NCBI GenBank assembly: GCA_900543055.1
Contig: UQQI01000002.1
Location: forward strand, 1 to 63,506
Reading direction: 5' to 3'
Source of the DNA: an uncultured Mollicutes bacterium
GTDB lineage: Bacteria > Bacillota_I > Bacilli_A > RF39 > UBA660
Length of the DNA: 63,506 nucleotides
The position numbers were made by a program, and so were the translations under genes. Below, one piece after another: positions 24,847 through 34,278 of this stretch; positions within the stretch are counted from its first letter, which is position 1; the number at the start of each line of letters is the position of its first letter. Under the pieces are notes generated by a model that worked only from the letters and a program-made list of their open reading frames with translations, had not been told where the DNA came from and did not search any database.

Positions 24847-25434
24847 CTAAATACTCCTTACATATATATCAAAAGATATACACTTATTATCATTACCTAA
24901 TGAATACAAATCAGATACCCAAGCTCTTAATTTTAATTTCATACTACTATTAGACTTAATAATACCAGAATATAAAAGTTTAGAATCTGGTAAATCATCT
25001 ATAACAGATAAAGATGAATATGTAGGTAACTTATTATTAGTAAATCCATTTAATGCATTATCATTAGAATCAGTCAAATATAAATTTACAAATTCATTTC
25101 CAATTTCATTATTACCAGAACACTTAGAATTTTTCTTTAAGTATACTTGATAATTTATATCAGTAGAATATTCATTCTTATAAGTGAATTCTTTTAATAC
25201 TTGCTTTGCATCATCAGCATCTCCTTTATATACTTTACCTAAAGCATCAGAAACTGGAAAACTACTATTCAAATAAACATTATTTGTCTCAACATAGTGT
25301 TCTTCTAAAACATATGCTCTCTTTGAATTATTTCTATTACTAGTATAAAAATATCCAAGCAACATAAAAAAAACAAATAAAAATACAATTACAATAAGTG
25401 CCAGCATAACTTGTTTTTTATCTTTAACATTCAT
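24847..25434 (-). CDS. Exported single-anchor protein, TasA/camelysin-like (paralogue B)
   Basis: The 195-residue protein has one membrane segment (about 9-30) and an outside beta-rich domain. Shared blocks with paralogue A are F-P-V-S-D-A-L-G, Y-Q-V-Y-L-K-K, V-N-L-Y-L and L-K-L-R-A-W-V-S-D. It has two Cys residues (CSGNNE and KCISF) that could form a disulfide, absent from paralogue A. It lies 8 bases before A, so the pair is one operon. The ATG at 25434 is chosen over a GTG two codons upstream; the ribosome site is weak. Confidence 0.55.
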   Translation of the reverse strand: MNVKDKKQVMLALIVIVFLFVFFMLLGYFYTSNRNNSKRAYVLEEHYVETNNVYLNSSFPVSDALGKVYKGDADDAKQVLKEFTYKNEYSTDINYQVYLKKNSKCSGNNEIGNEFVNLYLTDSNDNALNGFTNNKLPTYSSLSVIDDLPDSKLLYSGIIKSNSSMKLKLRAWVSDLYSLGNDNKCISFDIYVRSI

Positions 25435-25475
25435 ATCCACACCAACCTATTATTTCCTAAAGAATATCACAAAAA

Positions 25476-26234
25476 CTATTTCAAGTCAAATAAGTTATAC
25501 GTACTAGAAAGTGTATTTTCAGATACATTTTCAATAGATAAATTAAGAATTTCTGCTACTTTTTCTGCGATTAATGGTATATATTTAGAACTGTTTTTCT
25601 GTCCTCTATAAGGAACAGGTGTTAAATATGGACTATCCGTTTCTAATAAAATATTTTTAATACCAATAGCATCAACTACTTTATACAAATTACTATTTTT
25701 AAATGTAACAACTCCACCTATTCCAATTTTATATCCCATTGAAATATATACTTTAGCAGTTTCTGGACTTCCACTAAAACAATGAATATCTCCAATTACA
25801 TTAGGAAACTCTTTCAATATATTAATTGTATCTTGAGTAGCATCTCTACTATGAATAACAACAGGTAAATTTAATTTTTCAGCAAGAACCATTTGCTTTC
25901 TAAACAAATCTTGTTGCTCTAGTATATCTTCTTTTCCATAATGATAATCAAGACCAATCTCACCTATACCTACTACTTTATTAATATTAATCAATTGAGT
26001 TTCCAATAATTCTAAGTCTTTATTTGTTATAATAGAAACTTCACTAGGATGATATCCTAAAGTTAAATAAACATTCTCATACTTTTTTGATAATTCTATC
26101 GATTCTAAAATACTTTCTTTAGTACATCCAGAAATGATTATTTTTTCTATTCCTGCTTTTTTATTTTCTTCTATAATTAAATCAATATCATCATAATCTT
26201 CACAAGATAAATGACAATGTGTATCAATAAACAT
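25476..26234 (-). CDS. tatD: TatD-family metal-dependent hydrolase
   Basis: TatD proteins are TIM-barrel DNA exonucleases/hydrolases with two metal ions. The 252-residue protein has DTHCHL at residues 4-9, GEIGLDYHYGK (about 92-102), PVVIHSRDA (about 124), and DIHCFSG (about 148) and ETDSPYLTPVPYRG (about 203) metal-ligand motifs. It follows metG by 71 bases as in Bacillus (metS-yabD). The yabE and rnmV genes that follow it in Bacillus are replaced by the exported-protein/sipW cluster. Confidence 0.94.
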   Translation of the reverse strand: MFIDTHCHLSCEDYDDIDLIIEENKKAGIEKIIISGCTKESILESIELSKKYENVYLTLGYHPSEVSIITNKDLELLETQLININKVVGIGEIGLDYHYGKEDILEQQDLFRKQMVLAEKLNLPVVIHSRDATQDTINILKEFPNVIGDIHCFSGSPETAKVYISMGYKIGIGGVVTFKNSNLYKVVDAIGIKNILLETDSPYLTPVPYRGQKNSSKYIPLIAEKVAEILNLSIENVSENTLSSTYNLFDLK

Positions 26235-26261
26235 ATTATCCCTCCAAAATAATTATACACT

Positions 26262-26301
26262 AAAAAGAAAAATCCTATAATGTTGATTTACATTATAGGA
26301 T
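26262..26301 (-). terminator. Strong terminator after metG
   Basis: A perfect 12-base stem (26290-26301 with 26272-26283), 6-base loop, and a T5-C-T5 tail on the minus strand, immediately after the metG stop. Confidence 0.92.
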
Positions 26302-26305
26302 AACT

Positions 26306-27826
26306 TTACTTTGTAGTATCAATTCTCATAAATAATGGAGATGGTTGACCTAAAGAATAATTGTTATCGTCCAAATAACTAAAATCTTTTTTATCATTTG
26401 ATAATTGACTAAATATTTTATCACTAGTATTAGTTAAGAATGGAGCCAAGAAAACTGCACTTACTCTAATAGCTTCTAATAAATTATATAAGACAGTTTC
26501 AAGTCTATCTTTTAGAGCATCATCCTTAGCAAGAACCCATGGAGTAGTTTCATCTATATACTTATTACTTAATCTTAATAAATTAAATATTTCAGTAATA
26601 GCATCACAAATTTGTAATTTATCCATCTTTTCAGTTACTTTACTATCTAAATTATTAATATTCATAATAAAGTCTGTATCAATATCATCATATACTTTCT
26701 TATTAGTAACTTTTCCATCAAAATATTTATTTGCCATAGAAATAGTCCTTTGAACTAAATTTCCTAAAATATTGGCAAGATCACCATTTATTCTTTCAAT
26801 TAATAAATCTTTTGAAAAAACACCATCACTTGCAAATGGAATTTCATGTAAGAAGTAATATCTAACAGCATCCACACCAAATTCATTGACTAAATCATCT
26901 GCGTATAACACATTTCCTTTTGATTTACTCATCTTACCATCACTCATTATAACCCAAGGATGTCCAAATACTTGTTTAGGTAATGGTAAATCTAAACTCA
27001 TCAAGAAACATGGCCAATAAATAGTATGAAATCTAATAATATCTTTACCAATTACATGAATGTCAGCTGGCCAATACTTCTTAAACATATCAGTTTGACT
27101 ATCTATATCATATCCAATATTAGTAATATAATTTGTCAATGCATCAAGCCAAACATAAACTACATGCTTAGGATCAAAATCGACTGGTATTCCCCAACTA
27201 AATGATGTACGTGAAACGCATAAATCTTGTAATCCAGGTTTAATAAAATTATTAATCATTTCATTTTTTCTTGCTACTGGTTGAATAAACTCAGGATGCT
27301 CTTCAATGTATTTTTCAAGTCTATCTTGATATTTACTTAATTTAAAGAAGTAAGCTTCCTCACATTTTTCTTCAACATCACGTCCACAATCAGGACATTT
27401 ACCATCTAACAATTGACTTTCTGTCCAAAAAGATTCACAAGGAGTACAATATAACCCTTTATATTCTCCTTTGTAAATATCCCCTTTGTCATACATATAT
27501 TTAAAAATATGTTGTACTACTTTCTCATGACTTTCATCTGTTGTTCTAACAAATTTATCATAACTTGTGTTCATAATATCCCAAATATTCTTAATTTCAC
27601 TTGAAACATTATCAACAAATTCCTTAGGACTTATACCTGATTCTTTTGCTTTAATCTCTATTTTCTCACCATGTTCATCAGTACCAGTTTGAAAATAAAC
27701 ATCATATCCCTTTAACCTTTTAAATCTAGCAATTGCATCAGAAAGAACTATCTCATAAGTATTTCCAATATGAGGCTTTCCTGAAGTATATGCAATAGCT
27801 GTTGAAATATAAAATTTTTCTTTCAT
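26306..27826 (-). CDS. metG: Methionyl-tRNA synthetase
   Basis: MetRS charges initiator and elongator tRNA-Met. The 506-residue class I enzyme has HIGH as PHIGNTYE (about residues 19-26), the zinc knuckle CTPCES...CPDCGRD (about 126-150) and GKMSKSKGN (about 297). It lacks the C-terminal tRNA-binding (Arc1p-like) domain found in the longer B. subtilis enzyme. A Met-type T-box leader lies upstream, so expression probably follows the charging state of tRNA-Met. Confidence 0.97.
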   Translation of the reverse strand: MKEKFYISTAIAYTSGKPHIGNTYEIVLSDAIARFKRLKGYDVYFQTGTDEHGEKIEIKAKESGISPKEFVDNVSSEIKNIWDIMNTSYDKFVRTTDESHEKVVQHIFKYMYDKGDIYKGEYKGLYCTPCESFWTESQLLDGKCPDCGRDVEEKCEEAYFFKLSKYQDRLEKYIEEHPEFIQPVARKNEMINNFIKPGLQDLCVSRTSFSWGIPVDFDPKHVVYVWLDALTNYITNIGYDIDSQTDMFKKYWPADIHVIGKDIIRFHTIYWPCFLMSLDLPLPKQVFGHPWVIMSDGKMSKSKGNVLYADDLVNEFGVDAVRYYFLHEIPFASDGVFSKDLLIERINGDLANILGNLVQRTISMANKYFDGKVTNKKVYDDIDTDFIMNINNLDSKVTEKMDKLQICDAITEIFNLLRLSNKYIDETTPWVLAKDDALKDRLETVLYNLLEAIRVSAVFLAPFLTNTSDKIFSQLSNDKKDFSYLDDNNYSLGQPSPLFMRIDTTK

Positions 27827-27844
27827 AATTATCCCTCCAAAAAA

Positions 27845-28060
27845 AAATTACTATAAACATAAGGACGAATAATATCGCGGTACCACCTTATTTTATAATA
27901 ATTAATATTATACACTCATATAGTTAACGCCTATCTACGTCTATACCTACATATCGATATAGAAGTTCAGAAGCCATACTTTTATAAAATAATTATACTC
28001 ATTTTCACCAACAGAGTTCTCTAAAATAATCTTTCTTATAAAGCTCTTCATCAAAACATT
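27845..28060 (-). promoter_or_regulatory. T-box riboswitch of metG
   Basis: The minus strand carries the T-box core AAGGTGGTACCGCG (about 27875-27888), whose TGGN bulge binds the uncharged tRNA end. Upstream is a stem I with base pairs GAAGAGC/GCTTC and a likely specifier ATG (in AAAGTATGGCTTC near 27983-27995), matching Met. The terminator is ATAAGG...CCTTAT followed by a T-rich run ending in T7 just before the metG ribosome site. Boundaries are approximate. Confidence 0.93.
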
Positions 28061-28104
28061 TAAAATATGAAAATAATATAACATAAATATATTAAATTAA
28101 CAAG

Positions 28105-28773
28105 TTAATCATCTAAATTATCATTTAATAATCTAGAATTATTTAAAGTAAATAAATATCTTTCAGCTTGCTCCTTAGCACTATTCATCAAAGTTGTATC
28201 TTTCACTAATATCTTAATATCAACATTTTCAAGTAACTGATTTTTATATGTACTCTTAATCCACTTAGAAATATCATTAGCAATTTTAGCCTTTTTAACA
28301 TTATCAGCATCATCCATAAATATGCAATTTATTTTTTCCAAAATATATTTATCAAGTCCTGTAGCTAACTGATTTTTAATAATTTTTTTTATTTGTTTAT
28401 TTATATTACTAAAATCCTTTTCATTAATTTTAATAATATCACTATTTTTAACAAATTCAGTACTTTCAACCTTACTAGATAATTCAGATACTCTAATTGT
28501 TTTTATTTCATTACAACATTTCATAATATATTTTCTATAATTATCAAGAATTCTCTTTAATTCATCAGTATTTAAAATTATTTTATTTTTCTTTGCTAAA
28601 TCAAGAAATTTTGCCTTAATTAAATCCATAGAATCTAATGGAGGTGTCTTTAATAATGATTTAATATCTTCATCAACTAAAACATTAGTATTATTTTTGA
28701 TATTCTCTAATATTGCTTTTTTATAATTATCAATATGTTGAATCTTTATTTTTTTAAGTTCTTCTTCACTCAT
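28105..28773 (-). CDS. Hypothetical helical cytoplasmic protein
   Basis: The 222-residue protein is Lys-, Ile- and Asn-rich, with no membrane segment, signal peptide or motif I know. Heptad-like patterns suggest coiled coil at about residues 5-30 and 90-150. It has a clean start with AGGAGG upstream, lies 42 bases after mfd and is in the same orientation, so it is probably co-transcribed with mfd. Its place between mfd and metG has no fixed counterpart in Bacillus. No function can be offered. Confidence 0.75.
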   Translation of the reverse strand: MSEEELKKIKIQHIDNYKKAILENIKNNTNVLVDEDIKSLLKTPPLDSMDLIKAKFLDLAKKNKIILNTDELKRILDNYRKYIMKCCNEIKTIRVSELSSKVESTEFVKNSDIIKINEKDFSNINKQIKKIIKNQLATGLDKYILEKINCIFMDDADNVKKAKIANDISKWIKSTYKNQLLENVDIKILVKDTTLMNSAKEQAERYLFTLNNSRLLNDNLDD

Positions 28774-28815
28774 TTTTATCCTCCTAGCACAATAAATTTA
28801 ACAAGTATAAAATAA

Positions 28816-31800
28816 TTAGTCAAGAGCTTTACCAAATTTATCATATATTTTATTTAATAAATTGACCAGATAATAAATAGGATGTTTTTCAAGTTTTATA
28901 GTATCTAAAATAATAATTAAATTACTTCCACGACTAACAAACCTAAACATTGTTGTAATATAAAATGCATCCATAAATATTTCTTCAGTATCAAGTTTTT
29001 CAACGACTTCTTTAGGAAATGTTATCTCTATAGAATTTCTAGTCTCCCTAACATGTTCAATATGTAATTTATTAGCCAACTTCTCAAACCATTCATTGTA
29101 CATATAAATAATAATTTCTTCTGATAATTTACCAAATCTATCTTCTAATTCATTCTTTACACTATCAAATGATTTCTCATCTTCTATAGTATTAATTAAC
29201 TTATGAATCTCAATTTTTAAATCATCCTCTGATACATAATCATCAGAAATATGTGTTGCTACATTAATAAGTGGCTTTTTATCGGCAATTTCATCTTCAA
29301 TAACAACTTCATTATTGCGTCGTTTAACTTCATCATTAAGCATCTTTAAATATAAGTCAAAACCAACACTATCAATAAATCCTGCTTGTTCACTTCCCAA
29401 TATGTCACCAGCCCCACGAATAGATAAATCACGTGTTGCAATAGAAAAACCACTACCAAGTTCAGTAAACTCTTTTATAACATTAAGTCTCTTAATTGCG
29501 GTTTCAGTAAGGGATTTAAAAGGTTGATACATTAAATATGCATAAGCAAATTTGTTAGAACGACCTACTCTTCCTCTTATCTGATATAACTGACTCAATC
29601 CAAATCTATCAGCATCCATTATAATTAATGTATTTACATTAGGTATATCAATACCAGTTTCTATTATAGTAGTACAAACTAAAATATCAAACTTATAATT
29701 AACAAAATCCATTATAGTATTTTCAAGTTCATTTTTATTCATTTGACCATGAGCAATACTAATTCTAGCATCTGGAACTAAATTTCTTATTCTATTACTA
29801 AATTCATCAATAGATTGAACCCTATTATACAATATAAAAACTTGACCATTTCGTGACAATTCTTTATAAATAGCATCTTTTAATATTTGTTTATTTTCTT
29901 CAACAACATAAGTTTGAACAGGATATCTATTTACTGGTGGAGTCTCTATTAAACTAAGACTTCTTATTCCAACTAATGACATCTGCAAAGTTCTAGGAAT
30001 AGGCGTCGCTGTAAGTGTTAAAACATCAACATTAGTTTTATACTGTTTAATTTTTTCTTTATGAGCAACTCCAAATCTTTGTTCCTCATCTATTACAAGT
30101 AACCCTAAATTTTTAGGAATAATATCATCACTTAAAAGTCTATGAGTACCAAATACCATATCAATAGTACCATCTTTAAGACCAGAAATAATTCTTTTTA
30201 CTTCTTTTGGAGAAGTAAATCTATTAAGTAATCCTATATTTACAGGAAAATTTCTAAATCTAACTTTAGCATTTTCATAATGCTGATTAGAAAGAATAGT
30301 AGTAGGACATAAAAATAAAACTTGCTTTGAATCTAAAATTGCTTTAAATGCTGCTACAAAAGCAACTTCAGTCTTACCAAAACCGACATCACCACATAAT
30401 AATCTATCCATTGGAGAAGGCTTTTCCATATCATCTTTAATTTGCTTAATAGCTCTAGATTGATCAGCAGTAAGTTCATACGGAAAATCATTCTCAAAAT
30501 CTTTTGACATATCACAATCAGGTGAAAAAGCAAATCCTTTTTGTGACTCTCTCTCTGCATACAATTTTATTAATTTATCAGCCATATCATTAACTCTAGA
30601 CTGAACTCTCTTCTTAGTCTTAATCCACTCAGTACCACCTAATTTATTTACTTTAGGAGTAATTCCTTCTCTTCCAGAATATTTACTTATTAAAGATATT
30701 TTTTCAACAGGAATATAAATTTTATCAGTACCAGCATATAAAAGTTCTAAATAATCTTTAGAAACATTATTATTTTCTAAAGTAACTATACCATTATAAA
30801 CACCAATTCCATGAACATTATGAACAACATAATCACCTACTTCTAATTTATTTATATCTTTAATAGGTGATGAATATTTAAACTTAGTATTATATTTTTT
30901 TGATGAACTCTTAGCATTAAATAACTCATTCGCAGTTAAATAAACTAAATTATCATACATAAACCCTTCACTAGCATCACAATCAATAAGATTAACACAA
31001 TTATTATGTACATCAGAAAAACTAGTTTCAAATAATTTCATATTCAAATGTTTAATAATATTTTTAATTTGAAATTTTTTCAAACAAATAAGAACTGTTT
31101 TAGAATGATTAATAGAATCATTTATAAATTTATTAATAGCTTCCTCATTTTCATTAAAATTATTAATAGTTCTAACAGAAAAGTCTTTAATATCAGAAAT
31201 ATATTCACTACTTATTAAGTTATTTAACGAGAAAAAGTATACAGGAAATTCATGAGTGCTAGAAATTTTATTAAAATCAAGCATATAGTCTTTTTCAAAA
31301 TTTTTATCTTTTTCTATTTTATATTCACTTACTTCATCCATTATATTAATATAACTTAACTTTAATTGCTCATAGTCTTTGAAAAATACAATTGAATTAT
31401 CTAAATAATTTGAAATAGATACAACGTTTTCATAATTTGGTAAATACTTTTGTTTACCTGCTTCATCATCGCTCACTTTATTTATAGTTAAAAATTCAGA
31501 AAAAGGTTTTATAAATATTTTTTCTACTGAAGAAATAGACTTTTGCGTATCAGGATCAAAACATCTAATTGACTCTATTTCATCATCAAAAAATTCAATT
31601 CTTAAAGGATACTCTTCATCAATAGGAAATATATCAATTACAAAACCTCTAACACCAAATTCCCCAGTCTTATTAACCAAAGTATCTCTAGAATAGCCTA
31701 ATGATACAAGTTTTTCTGTTAAAATAGCAGGTTCAATAATATCACCATTTTTTAATGAAAGAATACTGTTTTCATAAACTTTCTTTTCTGGTAAAAATCT

Positions 31801-32136
31801 TAAATATCCCATTAAATTTGTTATAACAATACATTTTTCACAAGAAATAATACTATTTATAGTCTCGAGACGATTAATCATTAAATCTGGAGAAATAGCA
31901 AGTGCTTCACTAGTTAAAAAATCATCCATTGGAAATAAAAACACATTATTAGTATAATTACTAAGTGAATTATATAATTTGTTAGCCTCAAATAAACTAT
32001 TTACAACGACTAAACAATTTTTATTTTCTCTAGAATAAATCTTGCTTAAAAGTAAACAAAAAAACTCATCGGTAACATTACATATACCCATGCTTTTTTT
32101 TACGTCAAAATTTAAATAATTATCAAAAAAATTCAT
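28816..32136 (-). CDS. mfd: Transcription-repair coupling factor Mfd
   Basis: Mfd removes RNA polymerase stalled at DNA lesions and recruits UvrA. The 1106-residue protein has the UvrB-like N-terminal part, the RNA-polymerase interaction domain (VGDYVVHNVHGIGVYNG, about 435-450), the RecG-like translocase with GDVGFGKTEVA (about 582), DEEQRFGV and RGRVGRS, and the C-terminal D7 domain. It follows pth by 4 bases, as in Bacillus (spoVC-mfd). It is somewhat shorter than the 1177 residues of B. subtilis. Confidence 0.97.
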   Translation of the reverse strand: MNFFDNYLNFDVKKSMGICNVTDEFFCLLLSKIYSRENKNCLVVVNSLFEANKLYNSLSNYTNNVFLFPMDDFLTSEALAISPDLMINRLETINSIISCEKCIVITNLMGYLRFLPEKKVYENSILSLKNGDIIEPAILTEKLVSLGYSRDTLVNKTGEFGVRGFVIDIFPIDEEYPLRIEFFDDEIESIRCFDPDTQKSISSVEKIFIKPFSEFLTINKVSDDEAGKQKYLPNYENVVSISNYLDNSIVFFKDYEQLKLSYINIMDEVSEYKIEKDKNFEKDYMLDFNKISSTHEFPVYFFSLNNLISSEYISDIKDFSVRTINNFNENEEAINKFINDSINHSKTVLICLKKFQIKNIIKHLNMKLFETSFSDVHNNCVNLIDCDASEGFMYDNLVYLTANELFNAKSSSKKYNTKFKYSSPIKDINKLEVGDYVVHNVHGIGVYNGIVTLENNNVSKDYLELLYAGTDKIYIPVEKISLISKYSGREGITPKVNKLGGTEWIKTKKRVQSRVNDMADKLIKLYAERESQKGFAFSPDCDMSKDFENDFPYELTADQSRAIKQIKDDMEKPSPMDRLLCGDVGFGKTEVAFVAAFKAILDSKQVLFLCPTTILSNQHYENAKVRFRNFPVNIGLLNRFTSPKEVKRIISGLKDGTIDMVFGTHRLLSDDIIPKNLGLLVIDEEQRFGVAHKEKIKQYKTNVDVLTLTATPIPRTLQMSLVGIRSLSLIETPPVNRYPVQTYVVEENKQILKDAIYKELSRNGQVFILYNRVQSIDEFSNRIRNLVPDARISIAHGQMNKNELENTIMDFVNYKFDILVCTTIIETGIDIPNVNTLIIMDADRFGLSQLYQIRGRVGRSNKFAYAYLMYQPFKSLTETAIKRLNVIKEFTELGSGFSIATRDLSIRGAGDILGSEQAGFIDSVGFDLYLKMLNDEVKRRNNEVVIEDEIADKKPLINVATHISDDYVSEDDLKIEIHKLINTIEDEKSFDSVKNELEDRFGKLSEEIIIYMYNEWFEKLANKLHIEHVRETRNSIEITFPKEVVEKLDTEEIFMDAFYITTMFRFVSRGSNLIIILDTIKLEKHPIYYLVNLLNKIYDKFGKALD

Positions 32137-32140
32137 GCTA

Positions 32141-32710
32141 TCACCTATTCTTACGATTATACTTACTCATTAAATCACCAAATGGAAGTTCAAAATAATC
32201 ATCAAGAACATTAAACAATTCTTTATATAAACTTACAAAAATTGTCTTTTCTTCACTTGAAAATGAACCTAACACATAATCTTTAGTATCAACATTACTA
32301 TTCTTTGAAATACCTATCTTAAGTCGTTTATAATTAGAACTACCAAGTTTATTTTCAATATCTCTTAATCCATTATGACCACCACAAGAACCATTCGCCT
32401 TTAATTTAAAGTTACCAACTTTTAAATCTAAATCATCACTAACTACTAGAATATCTGCCATATCTATTTTAAAATAATCAACAATTTTTCTAACACTATT
32501 ACCAGACAAATTCATATATGTTTGTGGTTTTAAAAACAATACTTTTTCTTCATCTATATTTGTCTGTAAAAATAATCCATCAAATTTATTTGACCAAGAT
32601 ACAGTTATTTTTTTATATAATAAATAGCTATCTACAAATGAAAAACCTACATTATGTCTTGTATTTTCATATTCTTTTCCAGGATTACCTAACCCTACTA
32701 TTAACTTCAT
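32141..32710 (-). CDS. pth: Peptidyl-tRNA hydrolase
   Basis: Pth cleaves peptidyl-tRNA released during abortive translation. The 189-residue protein has GLGNPGKEYENTRHNVGF with the catalytic His20, LKPQTYMNLSG, and VVSDDLDLKVG with the supporting Asp (about residue 92). Length is standard. It is tightly linked to rsmI (4 bases) and mfd. In Bacillus the same gene is spoVC, needed for sporulation and growth. Confidence 0.97.
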   Translation of the reverse strand: MKLIVGLGNPGKEYENTRHNVGFSFVDSYLLYKKITVSWSNKFDGLFLQTNIDEEKVLFLKPQTYMNLSGNSVRKIVDYFKIDMADILVVSDDLDLKVGNFKLKANGSCGGHNGLRDIENKLGSSNYKRLKIGISKNSNVDTKDYVLGSFSSEEKTIFVSLYKELFNVLDDYFELPFGDLMSKYNRKNR

Positions 32711-32714
32711 AAAA

Positions 32715-33554
32715 TCACTTCCTATTATGATATTCAGAATATATTACTGACTTAGCAACATCTCTTTCTTTTGCAACTATCTTAATTGCATCTTTCTCAC
32801 TCATACCATCATCTACATATAATTTAACATGTTCAAAAACATCCAAATCACTAAAGTCTTGTACATCTTTGTTACCTTCAACAACTATCACAAACTCACC
32901 TTTCATTGAATCAACTAAAGGAATAAGTTCACTAATTCTCCCACGAGTTATTTCTTCATGAATCTTAGATAATTCTCTACATATGGCTATGTTTCTATCT
33001 CCAAAAATATTTAACATATTTTCTAATGTCTTTTTTAATCTATGTATTGATTCATAAAAAATTATTGTATAACTTAAAGTTTTAAGACTTTTTAATTCAT
33101 TAACTTGTTTTGAACTCTTAGCATTTAAAAAACCATAAAATAAAAATGGTGAAGGTTCAATGCCAGATGAAGAAATTGCCGGAACAAAAGCTGTTGCTCC
33201 AGGTAAACTAATTACATTAAAGCCAGCATTAATAACTCCTCTTGCAACTATATATCCAGGATCACTAATTATAGGAGAACCTTGATCTGTAACAAGTCCT
33301 AAGTTATAACCAGCTTGAAGTTTAGAAATAACATAGTCAATCATTTTATCTTCATTATATTCATGACAACTAACTAATCTTTTCTTTATATTATAATTTT
33401 TTAATAAAATACCCGTATCACGAGTATCTTCACAAAGAATTTCATCAACACTTTCTAAAGTTTTCAAAGCTCTCACTGTTATATCATCGAGATTTCCAAT
33501 GGGAGTTGGAATTAAATAAAGACTTGCACTATCATCATAACTTTTCTGTATCAT
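32715..33554 (-). CDS. rsmI: 16S rRNA 2'-O-ribose C1402 methyltransferase
   Basis: RsmI methylates the ribose of C1402 in the decoding centre. The 279-residue protein has LIPTPIGNLDDITVRALK at the start, GLVTDQGSPIISDPGY (about 87-102) and SLPGATAFVPAISSSG typical of the tetrapyrrole-methylase fold. AGGAGG precedes the ATG. The gene ends in TGA, one of the clear uses of TGA as a stop. It overlaps trmN6 by 20 bases. Confidence 0.96.
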   Translation of the reverse strand: MIQKSYDDSASLYLIPTPIGNLDDITVRALKTLESVDEILCEDTRDTGILLKNYNIKKRLVSCHEYNEDKMIDYVISKLQAGYNLGLVTDQGSPIISDPGYIVARGVINAGFNVISLPGATAFVPAISSSGIEPSPFLFYGFLNAKSSKQVNELKSLKTLSYTIIFYESIHRLKKTLENMLNIFGDRNIAICRELSKIHEEITRGRISELIPLVDSMKGEFVIVVEGNKDVQDFSDLDVFEHVKLYVDDGMSEKDAIKIVAKERDVAKSVIYSEYHNRK

Positions 33555-34278
33555 TATTTATTACCTCCTGTAATTTTTTATATTCTTCTGTATCATTACC
33601 TTCCAAATCATGAAGAATTAGAGGTTTATCAACAATAAGACCACACTTTCCAGCCTTTTGTCCCTCAATCAATACGAGAGTAGAATTAGAATCAATATTA
33701 TTATATATAAATTTAATTTTCTTTGGTTCTATATTATTTTCCTTAAAACAATCAATTATCTCAATCAATCTATCACTTCTATGAACCATACAAAATGTAC
33801 CATTATCCTTTAATACTCTTTTAGCACAATCAACTACTCCATTTAAATCAATTAATACTTCATGTCTCGCTACCATTTTCTCATAGTTTAAATTCTTAAT
33901 ACTTTTTTCTTCATTTTTAAAATAAGGTGGATTACATAAAACCAAGTCAAACGAATTACAATTATTAATAGAAAAATCTTTTATATCAGAATTAACAATT
34001 TCAATATAATCACTTAATTTATTTTGATTAATGCTCTTTTTTGCTAAATCACATAACTTTTTCTGTATTTCTACCCCAATTATTCGACTTTTAGTTCTTC
34101 TAGACATAATTAATGGTACAATAGCATTCCCTGTACAAAAATCAACTATTTTTTTATCTCTTAGACGAATTGTAGAGAAATTGGCTAAAATTATACTATC
34201 TAATGAAAAAGAAAAAAAATCAGTATTCTGATAAATTTTCATATTTTTATATCCTAAAACATCATTTATCATTTCCAT
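33535..34278 (-). CDS. trmN6: tRNA1(Val) m6A37 methyltransferase-like (YabB)
   Basis: The 247-residue SAM-dependent methyltransferase has IVDFCTGNAIVPLIMSRRTK (motif I, about 45-64), an Asp-containing second motif, and the catalytic NPPY of N6-adenine methyltransferases (LVLCNPPYFKNEEKS, about 113). This fits TrmN6/YabB of Bacillus, which modifies A37 of tRNA1-Val. It overlaps ricT by 17 bases. The GIY-YIG gene yazA, usual between it and rsmI, is absent. Confidence 0.9.
   Translation of the reverse strand: MEMINDVLGYKNMKIYQNTDFFSFSLDSIILANFSTIRLRDKKIVDFCTGNAIVPLIMSRRTKSRIIGVEIQKKLCDLAKKSINQNKLSDYIEIVNSDIKDFSINNCNSFDLVLCNPPYFKNEEKSIKNLNYEKMVARHEVLIDLNGVVDCAKRVLKDNGTFCMVHRSDRLIEIIDCFKENNIEPKKIKFIYNNIDSNSTLVLIEGQKAGKCGLIVDKPLILHDLEGNDTEEYKKLQEVINNDTEKL

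Noticed and set aside
21849..33554. Mycoplasma-type genetic code (TGA as Trp), considered because of the AT-richness
   Set aside because: rsmI and yabG end naturally at TGA, the latter in an ATGA overlap with veg, and Trp codons in conserved positions are TGG.
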